NCBI GenBank assembly: GCA_903840355.1
Contig: CAIMFJ010000005.1
Coordinates: 595,935-659,934 of the forward strand
DNA length: 64,000 nucleotides
Direction of reading: 5' to 3'
Source of the DNA: an uncultured Opitutia bacterium
Lineage (GTDB): Bacteria; Verrucomicrobiota; Verrucomicrobiia; Opitutales; UBA953
The position numbers and the translations under genes are program-made. Shown here piece by piece: positions 55,657 to 64,000 of this stretch; position 1 is the first letter of the stretch; each line of letters starts with the position of its first letter. A model generated the notes under the pieces. That model was not told where the DNA came from and ran no database searches. It saw only the letters and a program-made list of their open reading frames with translations.

Positions 55657-55678
55657 TTTAGCAACTCACCGAAACTCA

Positions 55679-55705
55679 AGCCCGCTGACCTCAGCGGGCT
55701 TTTTT
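55679..55705 (+). terminator. rho-independent terminator after small exported protein
   Basis: A perfect 10 bp inverted repeat, AGCCCGCTGA (55679-55688) and TCAGCGGGCT (55691-55700), is followed by a run of T (55700-55705). It lies 22 bases after the stop codon. Confidence 0.92.
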
Positions 55706-55766
55706 GTGCCGTTTTTAAAAAGTGCAGGCTTTCACCGGCCAACATCCTATCCATACTCCTTCAAGA

Positions 55767-56240
55767 ATGCCTGCCAGCCCGTCCGTGCCAAAACCTTTCC
55801 CTTGGGGCCTCATAATGATTCTATTGGGCTTAGTCATGATCTTGGTCGCAGCACTCACCTGGGCTCATTTCCACACTGGAAACAGTCTACCGGGAATGCA
55901 GCGCTACTTGGATAAAAACGTTAAAGGGGGCGAACGGAGTCAGGCCTACTTCTACATCGACGATTGTCTGTGCCCCATGCTGCAACGCTACTATCAGGAC
56001 ATGGGCGAATACCCTTCGACAGCGGAAGGCATTGCCGCCCTCTTCCACGCTCCGCAGGGGAAAGCGGATAAGTGGCACGGGCCCTACATTGAAACAGAGG
56101 ACGACGAACTACCCGCGGATCCTTGGGGTACCACCTATCAATACCAATGCCCCGGGATACATCATCCCCAAGGCTACGATGTGTGGTCACTCGGCCCTGA
56201 TAAAAAGCCCGGGACGGCTGACGACCTGGGTAATTGGTAA
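55767..56240 (+). CDS. GspG-like periplasmic protein anchored by a single helix
   Basis: About 157 residues from the ATG at 55767. One N-terminal helix (about 13-33) is followed by a globular part with the GspG C-terminal hallmarks LPADPWGTTYQYQ, YDVWSLGPD and GTADDLGNW, the calcium-binding loop of major pseudopilins. Missing is the prepilin peptidase motif (Gly-Phe-Thr-Leu-x-Glu): the N-terminus is PSVPKPFPWGLIMILLG. No other type II secretion gene is near. It is probably a membrane-bound derivative of a pseudopilin with another role. Confidence 0.78.
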   Translation: MPASPSVPKPFPWGLIMILLGLVMILVAALTWAHFHTGNSLPGMQRYLDKNVKGGERSQAYFYIDDCLCPMLQRYYQDMGEYPSTAEGIAALFHAPQGKADKWHGPYIETEDDELPADPWGTTYQYQCPGIHHPQGYDVWSLGPDKKPGTADDLGNW

Positions 56241-56374
56241 GCACGGCGCACTTAAGATACTTAAAACGGTCCTCCCCTTAAGAGGGAGAAATATTACAAT
56301 TGTTCATCCTGGCAGTTAATGGGTGGTGGTGCGTTGACGCGGGCTAGGTAGCGCTCATAAAGGACTTGCCCCGC

Positions 56375-59300
56375 ATGAATCTGCTGACTTTTGCCCTACG
56401 TCGACCCATCACGGTACTCACCGCCGTTTTAGCGATTATTTTTGCGGCCATCATCGGCGTTCAACGACTCGCCAAGGACGTCTTCCCGCCACTTAACGTT
56501 CCCACGATTTATGTGGCCCAACCTTATGGTGGTATGGATGCGGGACAGATGGAAGGTTTCTTAACTTACTACTACGAATACCACTTCCTGTATATCACCG
56601 GCATCGAACACGTCGAGTCGCGCAATATTCAAGGGGCTGCCATCATGAAACTACAGTTTCACCCGGGGACTGACATGTCCCAGGCGATGAGTGAAACAAT
56701 TGGCTACGTTAATCGTGCCCGAGCCATGATGCCTCCCGGCACGGTGCCGCCCTTCATCATGCGCTTCGATGCGGGGAGCGTCCCCGTTGGACAATTGGTT
56801 TTCTCCAGCGAAACGCGTACCGTAGCGCAACTGCAAGACGCGGCCCTCAATATCGTCCGACCGCTTTTCGCAACCCTCCCGGGCGTTTCGGCACCACCTC
56901 CCTTCGGTGGCAGTGCCCGCACCATTCTCATCAATTTAAACCCGGACCGACTCCGTAGCCTCGGCGTCTCCCCCGAAGAAGTTACCGCTGCCCTCGCAGG
57001 GGCCAACACTATCGCTCCGAGCGGCAACTTAAGCCTTGGTGACTTAAACGTCCAAGTGCCCATCAACTCCACCGTCAAAAGCATCAAAGATCTCGAAACG
57101 GTTCCGCTGCGACTGAATCAAAATCCCCCAATTTTATTGCGTGATGTGGCAACAATCAGCGATGGCTCCGACGTGGTCACCAGCCACGCCTTAGTCAATG
57201 GTCGACGCACGGTTTACATTCCCGTGACGAAACGAGCTGATGCCTCGACGCTCGCCGTCGTTTCCCTCGTAAAAGAAAACTTAGGTCGCTTCCAAAACGC
57301 CGTACCCAGCGATGTTAAAGTGAGTTACGAAATGGATCAAAGCCCCATCGTTGAACGAGCCATCCACGACTTACTCCTCGAAGCCATCCTCGGAGCGTGC
57401 CTGACCGGGCTCATGGTCTTAATTTTCTTAAAAGATTTCCGTAGCACGCTCATCGTCGTCGTCAATATTCCGCTCGCCCTCTTAACGGCTATCTTAGGGC
57501 TGTGGCTCTGCGGCCAAACCATCAACCTGATGACGCTAGGTGGCCTGGCCTTAGCGGTGGGTATCTTAGTCGACGAAGCCACGGTTGCGATTGAAGCCGT
57601 GCACCATGAGTTAGAACAGCAACAACCCCTAGCGGGGGCAGTCCGTCAAGCGATTGCACGTACCGCGGTACCACGCTTCTTGGCGATGCTCTGCGTGATT
57701 GCGGTCTTCTTGCCTTCTTTCTTCATGGAGGGAGCCGCCCGAGCCTTATTCCTGCCGCTCTCGCTCGGGGTAGGTTTCAGCATGGTGGCTTCGTTCGTCC
57801 TTTCTACCACCCTCCTCCCCATCCTCTCGATTTGGCTACTTTCTGGGACCCACCGTAAACCTGAAGCAGGCTTCTTAACCTGGCTTACGGCACAGTACCA
57901 CAAAGCGCTTCAAGGCACCTTGAAACAGGCGGGTGCCTTAGTCATCGGCGGCTTAATCCTCGGCCTCACACTCGTGGCGCTGCTCTACCCGCAATTAGGA
58001 CGCGACATTTTCCCGCCCGCCAACAACGGGCAATTGCAATTAAGAATCCGGGCCGCCTCCGGCACCAAATTAGATGCCACCGAAAAACTGGCACTCCAAA
58101 CCTTAGAGATCATTAAAAGCGAGTTGGGAGCGGATAATATCGCTACCACCTTAGGTCTCGTCGGCGTCCACGCACCCAACTACCCCGTAAACTTAGTCTA
58201 TGCTTGGAACAGCGGCACCGATGAAGCGACACTACAAGTGCAACTTAAGGCCGGAAGCAAAGTCGACCTCAACGTTGCCAAAGAAAACCTGCGACACCGT
58301 CTCGCCCGCGAAATCCCTGAACTGCGGGTTTCATTTGAGCCCGCTGATATTATCAGTCGCGTAATGAGTTTTGGTTCGCCCACCCCAATTGAAATTGCCG
58401 TGAGTGGCCCCAACTTAGCCGACAGCCGGGCCCATGCCGAAAAACTACGCAGCGAATTGGCAAAGATTCCTGAACTGCGCGACCTGCAAATCGCCCAAAA
58501 CCTCGACTACCCCACGCTAGAAGTTAACCTCGACCGCGAAAAAGCAGGCCGTCTCGGAGTTCGCATGAGTGAAGCCTCGCGCTCCGTGGTAGCGGCCACC
58601 TTCTCGACCCGCTTTATTCAACAAAACTACTGGGCCGACCCTAAGTCAGGGGTAGCTTACCAAGTCCAAGTGCAAATTCCCGGTCCAGCCACCCACTCGG
58701 CAGAAGATTTGGCCAACTTGCCCATTGGTAATAATGATCACCAACCGCTGCTACTGCGTTCCGTGGCGACGTTAAAACCGAGCACCACCGTAGGCGAATA
58801 CGATCGCTACAACATGCAACGACTGGTTTCGCTCACCGCTAATTACCAAAACACTAACCTCGGTAAAATCTCCGAACGGCTTAACGAAGCTATCGCCGCA
58901 GCGGGGGCACCACCCGCCAAAGTTCACGTCGACGTCCGCGGCCAAATCACCCCGATGCAAACCCTGCTCGATGGGCTCCGCCAAGGTCTCCTGCTCGCGT
59001 TACTTGCGATTGCCTTCTTACTGACGGGGTACTTCCAAAGTTTCCGTGTCGCCGCGAGCGTCCTCTGCACTCTCCCTATCGTACTCCTGGGTGCGGGCGT
59101 CAGCCTCTGGGTCACCCATTGCACCCTCAACATTGAAAGCTATATTGGCATCATCATGGCACTCGGCGTGGCAGTCGCGAATGGCATTCTCCTCGTCACC
59201 GCCGCCGAAGAAAGCCGCCGTCAAGGCAAGGCCCCTCGTGAAGCGGCCCTGCAAGCAGGCCAACTACGCTTACGTGCCGTGTTGATGACCAGTCTAGCAA

Positions 59301-59518
59301 TGATGGCGGGGATGATTCCAATGGCCCTCGGCGCCACCGAAGCCGGCGAACAAAATGCTCCCCTCGCTCGAGCGGTTATCGGCGGCCTTATCTTCGGCAC
59401 GCTAGCTACCCTCTTCCTCATCCCCTCGGCCTACGCTTGGTTATTCCGTCACCAAACCACGGCCAGCACCACGTCCTTAGACTCTGAAGACCCCCAAAGC
59501 CCCTATTTTACACCATGA
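56375..59518 (+). CDS. RND-family efflux pump inner-membrane protein
   Basis: About 1047 residues from the ATG at 56375, preceded by AAAGGA (56359-56364); a TTG nine bases earlier is less likely. Architecture is the AcrB/HAE type: TM1, large periplasmic porter loop, six helices, second loop, six helices. The proton-relay pair in TM4 reads VDEA (Asp400, Glu401), where AcrB has Asp-Asp. It drives export of drugs, dyes or lipids by proton antiport; substrate unknown. The adaptor gene's ATG overlaps its stop (ATGA). A possible promoter, TTGACG (56334-56339) with CATAAA (56356-56361), would leave out the ribosome-binding site, so it is uncertain. Confidence 0.92.
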   Translation: MNLLTFALRRPITVLTAVLAIIFAAIIGVQRLAKDVFPPLNVPTIYVAQPYGGMDAGQMEGFLTYYYEYHFLYITGIEHVESRNIQGAAIMKLQFHPGTDMSQAMSETIGYVNRARAMMPPGTVPPFIMRFDAGSVPVGQLVFSSETRTVAQLQDAALNIVRPLFATLPGVSAPPPFGGSARTILINLNPDRLRSLGVSPEEVTAALAGANTIAPSGNLSLGDLNVQVPINSTVKSIKDLETVPLRLNQNPPILLRDVATISDGSDVVTSHALVNGRRTVYIPVTKRADASTLAVVSLVKENLGRFQNAVPSDVKVSYEMDQSPIVERAIHDLLLEAILGACLTGLMVLIFLKDFRSTLIVVVNIPLALLTAILGLWLCGQTINLMTLGGLALAVGILVDEATVAIEAVHHELEQQQPLAGAVRQAIARTAVPRFLAMLCVIAVFLPSFFMEGAARALFLPLSLGVGFSMVASFVLSTTLLPILSIWLLSGTHRKPEAGFLTWLTAQYHKALQGTLKQAGALVIGGLILGLTLVALLYPQLGRDIFPPANNGQLQLRIRAASGTKLDATEKLALQTLEIIKSELGADNIATTLGLVGVHAPNYPVNLVYAWNSGTDEATLQVQLKAGSKVDLNVAKENLRHRLAREIPELRVSFEPADIISRVMSFGSPTPIEIAVSGPNLADSRAHAEKLRSELAKIPELRDLQIAQNLDYPTLEVNLDREKAGRLGVRMSEASRSVVAATFSTRFIQQNYWADPKSGVAYQVQVQIPGPATHSAEDLANLPIGNNDHQPLLLRSVATLKPSTTVGEYDRYNMQRLVSLTANYQNTNLGKISERLNEAIAAAGAPPAKVHVDVRGQITPMQTLLDGLRQGLLLALLAIAFLLTGYFQSFRVAASVLCTLPIVLLGAGVSLWVTHCTLNIESYIGIIMALGVAVANGILLVTAAEESRRQGKAPREAALQAGQLRLRAVLMTSLAMMAGMIPMALGATEAGEQNAPLARAVIGGLIFGTLATLFLIPSAYAWLFRHQTTASTTSLDSEDPQSPYFTP

Positions 59519-60546
59519 ACTCTGCCAAGTTGCTTTCACTTTCCTTGTTAGGTTGTGGTCTCACGACCGCCGCTTGGGCCGTCGATTTCGAAACGACCCA
59601 ACTCCAAACGGGCGACATCACTCGCAGCATTCAGTTGCTCGGCGAAGTAAAGCCCTACCAACAAATCACGCTCTACGCCAAAGTGAGTGGCTATGTCCAC
59701 CAAGTGAACGTCGAAATGGGTGATCAGGTCAAAGCAGGTCGCTCGCTGCTTGAATTAGAAGTCCCTGAACTCGTCGCTCAAGAGGCCAAAGCCCAAGCGG
59801 AATTAAAACTCGCAGAAGTCGAAGCGAAACACGTTCGGGAAGCGGCTGCCAAGGCACCTGAACTTGTAACGCAACAAGCGCTCGATGTGGCTGAGGCACA
59901 CTTGCTCGTGGCGCAAGCCCAACACACCCAGATTCAGACTTTAATCAATTTCTCGCACATCACTGCTCCCTTCAATGGCACCATCACACGTCGCATGGTC
60001 GACCCAGGTGCTTTCGTTCCTGCCGCGACGAGCAATAATCCAAGCTCTCAAGCTGCCCTGCTTACCCTCACCGATGCTTCCCGCCTACGTATCCAAGCGG
60101 CCGTGCCAGAATACGAAGCCTCGCTGGTGAGCCTTGGGCAGGCTTTCACGTTCACCATCGATGGCGCCAAACCTCGCACGCTCCAAGCTACGGTCACCCG
60201 TCACTCCCACAGCCTCGATCAGACTACCAAAACTTTATTGGTTGAAGCTGAAGTGGTCAATCCCGACGACGCTTTACAGCCCGGCACTTTTGCGAACGTA
60301 AAGTTGGGTATCGAAACCCATCGACACACCAACCTCCTGCCCATCGCCGCCGTAGTGATGGAAAAGGCCACAGCGGTTGCCTTTGTTTACCAACAAGGCA
60401 AAGCCTCGCGCCGCGTGCTCAAAGTCGGCTTCACGGATGGCGTGCACTACGAAGTCCTCTCTGGCCTCGGGCCAGAAGATAAAGTTTTAGTCGTGGGTAC
60501 CGCCACCGTGACCGATGGCCAAGCCGTGAACCTCGCTGCTAAATAA
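59515..60546 (+). CDS. RND efflux periplasmic adaptor (membrane fusion protein)
   Basis: A 343-residue adaptor with a signal peptide (about 1-22). The barrel-sandwich lipoyl halves (GYVHQVNVEMGDQVKAG, about 60-76, and FNGTITRRMVDPGAFV, about 155-170) enclose a short helical hairpin. Beta-barrel and membrane-proximal domains follow. It links the inner-membrane pump to the TolC-like channel. Start overlaps the pump gene by four bases, so translation is coupled; the channel gene begins one base after its stop. Confidence 0.92.
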   Translation: MNSAKLLSLSLLGCGLTTAAWAVDFETTQLQTGDITRSIQLLGEVKPYQQITLYAKVSGYVHQVNVEMGDQVKAGRSLLELEVPELVAQEAKAQAELKLAEVEAKHVREAAAKAPELVTQQALDVAEAHLLVAQAQHTQIQTLINFSHITAPFNGTITRRMVDPGAFVPAATSNNPSSQAALLTLTDASRLRIQAAVPEYEASLVSLGQAFTFTIDGAKPRTLQATVTRHSHSLDQTTKTLLVEAEVVNPDDALQPGTFANVKLGIETHRHTNLLPIAAVVMEKATAVAFVYQQGKASRRVLKVGFTDGVHYEVLSGLGPEDKVLVVGTATVTDGQAVNLAAK

Positions 60547-60547
60547 C

Positions 60548-61849
60548 ATGCGTTCGGCCCTATTATTAATCTTACTAACGTCAGGAATTGCTGCCCTGAA
60601 CGCGGCAGAAACCCAGCAAGAAACCGTCGACCTGCCCACCGTCTTAAAGTTGGTCGGGGCTCAAAACCTGGAAATCGCAACGGCCCAAGAAAAACTGCGG
60701 GAAGCCCAAGCCCGAGAAGACAGCACGCTGTGGCAACTTTTCCCCACCATCTCGCCAGGCGTGGCCTACCAAAATCATTCAGGCATGCTCCAAAGTTTCG
60801 GCGGACCGGTATCCGACGTGAACAAGGAATCCATTCAAGCCGGGGCGGTAGTACAAGTTCGTCTTGAGTTAGGAGAAGCGGTATACCGACGTCTCGCCGC
60901 CCAACAGCTCTCCCTCGCCGCCTCTCATCAACTAGAATCCCAGCGGCTACGGAGCATACTAGAAGCCACCACTGGGTACTTTGAGCTCGTCGGAGCTCAG
61001 GCAGCAGAAAAAATCAATGCCGAGGCCGTGAAGATTGCCGAGGACTTCCATCGCCAAGTCCAAGCCGCCGTGACGGCCGGACTCACCACCAAGGGCGACG
61101 AGTTGCGTGCCTACGCCCAACTGACGCGCACTCGCTTGGCCTATCAAAAGTCTATCGATGCACGGCGAGTCGCCGCGGCACACCTCGCCCAAACCCTGCG
61201 GTTAAATATTACCGGCGAACTTCGGGCGACCGATCAGCACCCCGCCCCCCTTGCGTTATCCCCCGGAAGCAACAACTTGAGTGACTTGGTTAATTTGGCC
61301 GTACAGCATCGGCCTGAAATCGCCGAAGCGGAAGCCCTCGGCTCCGCCGCTCAGGAAAATTATAATGCGGCACGGTATGCTCCACTCTACCCTACGTTAA
61401 CCGCCCAAGTTTTTGGCGGCGGCTTGGGTGGTAGCACCTCGTCGAGCCAAACTAGTTTCGGCCGAAGCACCGACACGCTCGTCGCCCTGACTTGGAAAAT
61501 TGGCCCAGGCGGTATCTTTGATTCTACCCGCGAACGAGCCGCCCAAGCCGCCGAGGCCCAAACACGCCTCGGGCAAGAACGCGTCCGTGAAAGCATTACC
61601 CGTGAAGTCGTTGAGGCCCTGAGCAGTGTCCAAGTCCTCCAAGTTCAACTCCAAGATGCGGCCAAGGGCGTCAAAGCCACCCAAGAAGGCCTGCAACTGG
61701 CTTTAAAACGCCGGGAGTTTGCCGTGGGAGCTGTCCTTGAAACGCTGCAATCGCAACAGGACGCCCTCCAGAGCCAACAAGACTACCTGCGCACCGTGAC
61801 GGAGTTAAACAAGGCTCAATACCGTTTAAAAAGTGCCTTGGGCGAATAA
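60548..61849 (+). CDS. TolC-family outer-membrane efflux channel
   Basis: A 433-residue outer-membrane factor with a signal peptide (about 1-19) and two repeats of long amphipathic, coiled-coil helices typical of TolC/OprM (for instance NLEIATAQEKLREAQAREDSTLWQ, here split by family-typical breaks, and RPEIAEAEALGSAAQENYNAAR). No lipobox Cys is visible. It completes the three-gene RND system. Confidence 0.9.
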   Translation: MRSALLLILLTSGIAALNAAETQQETVDLPTVLKLVGAQNLEIATAQEKLREAQAREDSTLWQLFPTISPGVAYQNHSGMLQSFGGPVSDVNKESIQAGAVVQVRLELGEAVYRRLAAQQLSLAASHQLESQRLRSILEATTGYFELVGAQAAEKINAEAVKIAEDFHRQVQAAVTAGLTTKGDELRAYAQLTRTRLAYQKSIDARRVAAAHLAQTLRLNITGELRATDQHPAPLALSPGSNNLSDLVNLAVQHRPEIAEAEALGSAAQENYNAARYAPLYPTLTAQVFGGGLGGSTSSSQTSFGRSTDTLVALTWKIGPGGIFDSTRERAAQAAEAQTRLGQERVRESITREVVEALSSVQVLQVQLQDAAKGVKATQEGLQLALKRREFAVGAVLETLQSQQDALQSQQDYLRTVTELNKAQYRLKSALGE

Positions 61850-61912
61850 CCCCCTAGGTCCTTTAAGTTGTCTTTAAGAGCAAAGGTCCCACGATGTGGG
61901 GCCTCCTGCTTT

Positions 61913-63910
61913 ATGTTGCGCTTCAGCCTGCTTTTACTCCTGACCACCGGACTCCTCTCGGCGGATTTACTAGAAGACAACCGCGACACGAAAATCGCCC
62001 CGCAAGCCGACTTCTGGCTTCACGCCAACACCCACTGGAACCAAGACCATCCGTTGAGCGATGACCGTGCTTCTTATTTTTCTTACGACCTACAACAGGA
62101 CCTCATCAGCGACCGACTCATCAGCCTTCAAAAGAAACTGGCCAAACAAAGTTCGCGGACGCCCGCCCAAGAGAAAATCGTCAACTTCTGGTACTCCGCG
62201 ATGCATTTTGAAAAAAATCCCACGCAATTACCCACGGCCGTGCAGCGGGTGTTAGCTCGACTCGAAGATGCCACGACCCCGCAACAACTTTTAGAAATTG
62301 CCGGCGATTTAACCGATGCCGGCGTGGGTAGTTTTATTGGTATCAGTGCCGACCAAGATGCCCGCGATGAAAATAAAGTCGTGCTCTACTTAAATCAATC
62401 TGGCCTGAGCCTGCCCGATCGCTCCTTCTACCTCGGCACCGAGCCCCAGACGCTCAAAGTCCGCGAGGCTTTTCCCGGACACGTGGCCCGCATGCTTAAA
62501 CACTTAGGTTATGATGACGCCCGGGGCCAAGCGGCGGGTAAAGCCATCCTCGCCTTTGAAACGCGCCTCGCCGAAGTATCCCGCACCTTGGACCAACTCG
62601 AAGACCCAGAGAAGAATTACAACCTGATGACGCGAGCCCAGCTCGACGCCCTCTGCCCAGGTCTGCAATGGGGACCGGCCTTGAAACGAGCCGGAGCCCC
62701 CGAAACGGCGACGATTGTCGTAGGTCAACCCGAGTTCCTTGAAGCGTTTGCCAAGATCCTACCTAGCACGCCTGCCTCCGTTATTCACGACTACTTGCGC
62801 TTTCAAGCCATCAACGATTTTGCCCCCGTGATTAATGCCCAAACGGCCCAGGACTCTTTCCAATTCACCGGCGTCATCATGTCCGGCACTAAAAAGCAAC
62901 GTAGCCTCGAACAACGGGCGCTGAAAGAAATCGACGGCAGCTTAGGTGACCTTGTCGGGCGCGAATATGTAAATCGCTACTTCCCTCCCACCCAACGGGA
63001 ACGGTTTCGGATCGTCGCAGAAAACATCCGCCAAGCTTTTACCGCCCGACTGAAAAGCAACACCTGGATGGATGCACCGACTAAAGACTGGGCGCTGAAA
63101 AAACTTTCCGTGGTTAAACTCCGCGTGGGCTACCCTGATAAATGGCGCGAGTATGAAAACGTGACCATTGGCCGGGATAATTTAGCGGATAACCTCGCCG
63201 CTAGCGATCGCTGGGAAACAGCCCGTTCCTTTGCCCGCGTCGGCGGCACCCCAGAACGCGAGGAATGGAGCATGCGCCCTTACACCGTCAACGCCTACTA
63301 CAACCCCATGAATAACGAAATCGTCCTTCCGGCGGCGATTTTGAGCGTCCCTGGCTATGAGGGCGACCAACTGGACGATGCCGTACTCTACGGCTACATT
63401 GCCACCACCATCGGCCATGAACTTACCCACGGCTTTGACGATTCGGGCCGTCATTATGGAGCTAAAGGACGCCTAGAAGAAGGCTGGTCCGTCAAAACCG
63501 AAAAGGCCTTCCTCGCGCGATGCGACAAGTTAGTCCAACTTTTCAGCCGCGAAGAACCGCTGCCTGGCGTCCATGTCAACGGTAAGCAAACCTTGAGCGA
63601 AAACATTGCTGATTTGGGCGGCCTCGAAATCGCCCTCGATGCCTTCCGCCAAACTGAGACCTTCAAGTCGGGCAAGAAACTCCATGGGCAAACCCCCTTG
63701 GAGCGTTTCTTCCTCGCTTACGCCTACAGCTTTGCGGGCTCGATTCGCAAGGAAGCGATGAACACGCAATTACTTTCGGACACCCACTCGCCGATGATCC
63801 AACGCGTCAACACCGCCCTGAGCAATGTCGACGACTTCCACACCACCTTCGGCATCAAGCCCAGCGACCCCATGTGGCTCGCCCCCGCCGAGCGCGTGAA
63901 GATTTGGTAG
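61913..63910 (+). CDS. M13-family zinc metallopeptidase (neprilysin-like)
   Basis: About 665 residues from the ATG at 61913, which begins a signal peptide (MLRFSLLLLLTTGLLSAD); a TTG 45 bases upstream is not needed. M13 domains are complete: N-terminal M13_N (about 20-400) and catalytic part with NAYYNPMNNEIVLPAAIL, HELTH (His502, Glu503, His506) and ENIADLGG, whose Glu is the third zinc ligand. It degrades small peptides outside the cytoplasm. It follows the efflux operon by 63 bases and is probably separate. Confidence 0.92.
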   Translation: MLRFSLLLLLTTGLLSADLLEDNRDTKIAPQADFWLHANTHWNQDHPLSDDRASYFSYDLQQDLISDRLISLQKKLAKQSSRTPAQEKIVNFWYSAMHFEKNPTQLPTAVQRVLARLEDATTPQQLLEIAGDLTDAGVGSFIGISADQDARDENKVVLYLNQSGLSLPDRSFYLGTEPQTLKVREAFPGHVARMLKHLGYDDARGQAAGKAILAFETRLAEVSRTLDQLEDPEKNYNLMTRAQLDALCPGLQWGPALKRAGAPETATIVVGQPEFLEAFAKILPSTPASVIHDYLRFQAINDFAPVINAQTAQDSFQFTGVIMSGTKKQRSLEQRALKEIDGSLGDLVGREYVNRYFPPTQRERFRIVAENIRQAFTARLKSNTWMDAPTKDWALKKLSVVKLRVGYPDKWREYENVTIGRDNLADNLAASDRWETARSFARVGGTPEREEWSMRPYTVNAYYNPMNNEIVLPAAILSVPGYEGDQLDDAVLYGYIATTIGHELTHGFDDSGRHYGAKGRLEEGWSVKTEKAFLARCDKLVQLFSREEPLPGVHVNGKQTLSENIADLGGLEIALDAFRQTETFKSGKKLHGQTPLERFFLAYAYSFAGSIRKEAMNTQLLSDTHSPMIQRVNTALSNVDDFHTTFGIKPSDPMWLAPAERVKIW

Positions 63911-63937
63911 GTTAGCCTTAATTCTTTAAAGGTATAT

Positions 63938-63960
63938 CGCCCTCATAAAGAAAGAGGGCG
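63938..63960. repeat. hairpin after the M13 peptidase gene
   Basis: CGCCCTC (63938-63944) pairs with GAGGGCG (63954-63960), 7 bp with a 9-base loop. An A-run rather than a T-run follows on the plus strand, so terminator function is doubtful. The last 30 bases of the window are AT-rich. Confidence 0.4.
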
Positions 63961-64000
63961 CGAAAAATTGCCTGTTGTGTATTATACTATAATTATATTA

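Noticed and set aside
55767..56240. True type II secretion pseudopilin
   Set aside because: No prepilin cleavage motif and no other secretion genes in the window.
63969..64000. Promoter at the right edge (TATAAT-like stretch)
   Set aside because: The AT-rich tail has several TATA-like hexamers but no -35 at proper spacing, and the downstream gene is outside the window.

Overview
This 64 kb window looks like chromosomal DNA of a moderately GC-rich bacterium of the Verrucomicrobiota, probably close to the Opitutae. The evidence is lineage-type content. It includes a 52-residue basic protein of the Chlamydiae/Verrucomicrobia small basic protein family (5588-5746). It also has a PVC-type beta-propeller/HEAT/cytochrome c dehydrogenase, a DUF1592 + DUF1552 pair, DUF1080, FG-GAP, M60 and sulfatase proteins with signal peptides, and two DUF4139 proteins. 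Most start codons lack a Shine-Dalgarno sequence and follow short pyrimidine-rich stretches. I saw no insertion sequence, prophage, CRISPR array, rRNA gene or replication origin. Coding density is very high: no gene-free stretch reaches 300 bases, and the longest is 47831-48045.

Layout. 37-3573: a D-glucarate catabolic operon (kdgD, MFS transporter, gudD), probably continuing upstream of the window edge. 3587-5413: a NERD-domain superfamily 1 helicase. 5588-9768: small basic protein with a strong terminator, leuA, then a queuosine tRNA-guanine transglycosylase fused to an MnmC-like methyltransferase behind a structured leader. 9770-12556: C4-dicarboxylate carrier, beta-lactamase-fold lipoprotein, small membrane protein. 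12634-15682: a sulfatase and an M60 (mucinase-type) metallopeptidase. 15764-17225: a pirin / dual-CDGSH / DoxX mini-operon whose DoxX ends in five Cys-Cys pairs. 17341-17417: tRNA-Pro(CGG).

17468-43086 is the main block of exported enzymes: GH36/27-like glycosidase, DUF1080, FG-GAP protein, PVC cytochrome c dehydrogenase and a TauE-type exporter. These are followed by a membrane-fused spermidine-synthase-like protein and a tight run of SGNH esterase, trypsin-like protease, two alpha/beta hydrolases and a second SGNH esterase. The DUF1592/DUF1552 pair, tRNA-Pro(GGG), a second sulfatase and a redoxin/cytochrome c/copper-monooxygenase-like fusion complete it. Together they suggest scavenging of sulfated, O-acetylated, protein-linked glycans such as mucins or algal polysaccharides. 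That is an inference from family content, not a demonstrated substrate.

43094-55656 is mostly housekeeping and metals: rhlE-type helicase, cationic amino acid permease, rcnA-like Ni/Co exporter with an inserted domain, a methyltransferase, aspS, a zinc-ribbon protein, tandem DUF4139 proteins, a VF530 protein, a HupE/UreJ-like protein and a small secreted protein that looks highly expressed. 55767-63910 holds a GspG-like protein without a prepilin signal, a complete RND pump (inner-membrane pump, adaptor, TolC-like channel, translationally coupled in part) and an M13 peptidase.

The most novel items, in my judgement, are the Tgt-MnmC fusion with its leader RNA, the Cys-pair-tailed DoxX in its redox operon, the domain inserted in the RcnA-like exporter, the redoxin/haem/copper fusion, and the non-prepilin GspG-like protein.
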